Positions 14,546 to 15,903 of a stretch of DNA of 15,903 bases are shown piece after piece. Numbering within the stretch: position 1 is the first letter of the stretch; every line of letters starts with the position of its first letter. The position numbers were made by a program, and so were the translations under genes. The stretch covers positions 1,209-17,111 of the forward strand of contig DKBS01000088.1 of assembly GCA_002451275.1 (NCBI GenBank), written 5' to 3'. The DNA comes from Planctomycetaceae bacterium UBA6894 (GTDB lineage: Bacteria > Planctomycetota > Planctomycetia > Gemmatales > Gemmataceae). Below the pieces are notes generated by a model, which saw only the letters and a program-made list of their open reading frames with translations, had not been told where the DNA came from and did no database searches.

Positions 14546-15415
14546 GTGTTAAGTGTGATGCCGTTGTGCAGCTTGGTGCTGCCCGGCCTCCTGGTCCTAG
14601 GCCAAGCCGACAGGACCACCGCTCCCCCTACGCGCAACGCCTTGGTGTTGTGGCAGGAGGGCCAGGAGGCCATGAAAAGGGGAGACATCCCCTCCGCCCT
14701 GCGCTTCTATCAGGAAAGCCGCGCGCTTTGCCCTGACCTGGCGCGGGTGGAACTGAGCCTTGCAGCCGCGCACCTTCAGGCTGACGATCAGCCGAATGCA
14801 TGCGGGCACCTGCGCCGGTATCTGGAACTGGAACCAGGGCACTGGCAGGTTCGCCAACAACTTGCTGACCTCCTTGCCCGGCTAGGCCACCGTGCCTTGG
14901 CGTGTCGGGAACTCGAATTGATGCTACACGGGGCGCAAAACGCCCTGGGAAGCCAGCAAAACGCCGAAGATGAAAGCCTCACCCTCACCCATCTGATCCA
15001 TGGGCACGGGCGGTTGATGCAATTGGCTGAGGAAGAAAATCAGGTTGGCCGCTACCACTTGCACCGGGGCCTGGGCCTGTACTACCTAGCCAAAAGTATG
15101 CCGGCTGAATCTGGCCTCCAAAAGGTTTCCACCCCGCAGGCCAAAGCCAACGAGGATTTACCGGACAGGCAGGACTTGTTGTTGAAAGCCGTGAAAGAAT
15201 TGACCGAGGCCAGTCAGAAATCTCCCGGTGACGCCAAATCCGCCTGGTACCTCAGCCTGGCCTGGCGGGAACTGGGCCAGCCGGCCCAGGCCGAACACTG
15301 GCTGAAAATCCTTGCAAAAAACCATGTCCCCGGGGAATTGCATCCGAAAGAGGAAAGGGAGTTCGCCCTGGCAAGGGGCTCCACCAAACTGGACCGCTTG
15401 CTTTCGGGCAGATAA
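14546..15415 (+). CDS. Exported tetratricopeptide (TPR) repeat protein
   Basis: 289 aa, function unknown. Seen: an N-terminal signal peptide (hydrophobic LCSLVLPGLLVL, about 7-18, cleavage near GQA-DR); TPR-like helical pairs at about 31-64 (ALVLWQEGQEAMKRGDIPSA), 65-98 (VELSLAAAHLQ, ACGHLRRYLELEP) and 99-132; a variable middle; and a final TPR at 229-262 (AKSAWYLSLAWRELGQPAQA). No catalytic motif and no lipobox. Start: GTG 14546 has an ideal GAGAGG six nt upstream; ATG 14558 (residue 5) is an alternative that keeps the signal peptide. 108 nt after the sigma gene, with no clear terminator between, so partial co-transcription is possible. Probably a periplasmic scaffold; partner unknown. Confidence 0.8.
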   Translation: MLSVMPLCSLVLPGLLVLGQADRTTAPPTRNALVLWQEGQEAMKRGDIPSALRFYQESRALCPDLARVELSLAAAHLQADDQPNACGHLRRYLELEPGHWQVRQQLADLLARLGHRALACRELELMLHGAQNALGSQQNAEDESLTLTHLIHGHGRLMQLAEEENQVGRYHLHRGLGLYYLAKSMPAESGLQKVSTPQAKANEDLPDRQDLLLKAVKELTEASQKSPGDAKSAWYLSLAWRELGQPAQAEHWLKILAKNHVPGELHPKEEREFALARGSTKLDRLLSGR

Positions 15416-15449
15416 GCCGGCGGAGATTTTCCCACCCGTCCCTGTTCCA

Positions 15450-15474
15450 AACACCACCGATTTCCGGTGGTGTT
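15450..15474 (+). terminator. Intrinsic terminator after the TPR gene
   Basis: AACACCACCG (15450-15459) and CGGTGGTGTT (15465-15474) form a perfect 10-bp stem with a 5-nt ATTTC loop, followed by CGTATTTTCCC. It lies 35 nt after the TPR stop and before the next gene, the expected place for a terminator. Confidence 0.7.
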
Positions 15475-15613
15475 CGTATTTTCCCAAGGTTTCCTGCTAG
15501 GCCCGACGCCCTGGATCGGTGTAGATTGTAGACTGAAGTCCAGCGGGGGTCCTTGGTTAGGAGTACCCGGCTTTTTTCAGCAAACCCAAGGCCATGAGCC
15601 GGGGGAATGGATC

Positions 15614-15903
15614 ATGGGATTCTTTTTCGGACAGGTTCCAGCCCGTTTGGTTGCCGTTTCAGGCCTCCTTGTAAGCCTGGGTAGCTTGGTGCTTGCCCAG
15701 CAGCCCAATTCCGAAATCAAGGACCTTTATTCCAAATACCAATCGGGCCGAGGTGCAGTGAACCGCTGGATGAGCGGCAACACCCCGTTCGATGCGGCCA
15801 AAAAAGAGGATTTGGATCTTCTTGCCAATTACTGCCGCTTTATTACCAAAGGCCAAACTTTCCATGACCGACTGACCACCACCTCCGATATCAATAGCAA
15901 GCT
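15614..15903 (+). CDS. Secreted protein of unknown function, 5' part only
   Basis: Open to the window end: 96 codons visible, no stop. Seen: a signal peptide (MGFFFGQVPARLVAV, hydrophobic to LGSLVLA, likely cleavage at VLA-QQ), then a hydrophilic, helix-rich start with IKDLYSKYQSGRGAVNRWMSG and LDLLANYCRFITKGQTF. I recognise no family. ATG 15614 has GGGGGA (15601-15606) 7 nt upstream; another ATG at 15607 is out of frame. It follows the terminator at 15450-15474, so it should start its own transcription unit. The ribosome site could be partly hidden by a 7-bp stem (15566-15572 with 15597-15603). Confidence 0.65.
   Translation, partial: MGFFFGQVPARLVAVSGLLVSLGSLVLAQQPNSEIKDLYSKYQSGRGAVNRWMSGNTPFDAAKKEDLDLLANYCRFITKGQTFHDRLTTTSDINSK

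Overview
The window is a GC-rich bacterial chromosome segment made of conserved housekeeping genes. It most resembles Planctomycetota, possibly Gemmatales. This is inferred from the N-terminus of ribosomal protein S1 (MVNRNLLREFDL), the compact SigA-type sigma factor with a YWIKQSIKRA region 2.3/2.4, secreted beta-sandwich proteins of planctomycete style, and frequent TTG/GTG starts. No 16S rRNA or other marker is present to confirm it. I saw no insertion sequence, CRISPR array, tRNA or rRNA.

Left part, minus strand (5204 down to 35): a complete glycine cleavage operon in the order gcvT, gcvH, gcvPA, gcvPB, then a LipM-type octanoyltransferase. T, H and the two P subunits oxidise glycine to CO2, NH3 and methylene-tetrahydrofolate; the L protein is not in the window. 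The last gene probably supplies the octanoyl (pre-lipoyl) group for GcvH.

A divergent intergenic region (about 5205-5553) separates this operon from the plus-strand genes. The first of these encodes a secreted protein with about four beta-sandwich modules, a proline-rich linker carrying an 84-bp tandem repeat, and a C-terminal thermonuclease (SNase) domain that keeps its catalytic residues. It is the most unusual protein here.

Right part, plus strand: holA (DNA polymerase III delta) and pdxA (vitamin B6 synthesis) form a tight pair. They are followed by cysK (cysteine synthase), rpsA (six-domain ribosomal protein S1), a SigA/RpoD-like sigma factor, a secreted TPR protein, and the 5' end of another secreted protein cut by the window edge. 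PdxA leads to PLP, the cofactor of both GcvP and CysK.

The most interesting non-coding signals lie around rpsA and the sigma gene. The rpsA leader holds a nested hairpin followed by a T-rich tract. The 374-base rpsA-sigma gap holds a 12-position near-perfect stem, a 13-bp perfect inverted repeat with a promoter-like -10 between the two, and a cluster of smaller hairpins. cysK has a strong hairpin just before its ribosome binding site. These could be terminators, attenuators or structured leaders; sequence alone does not decide.
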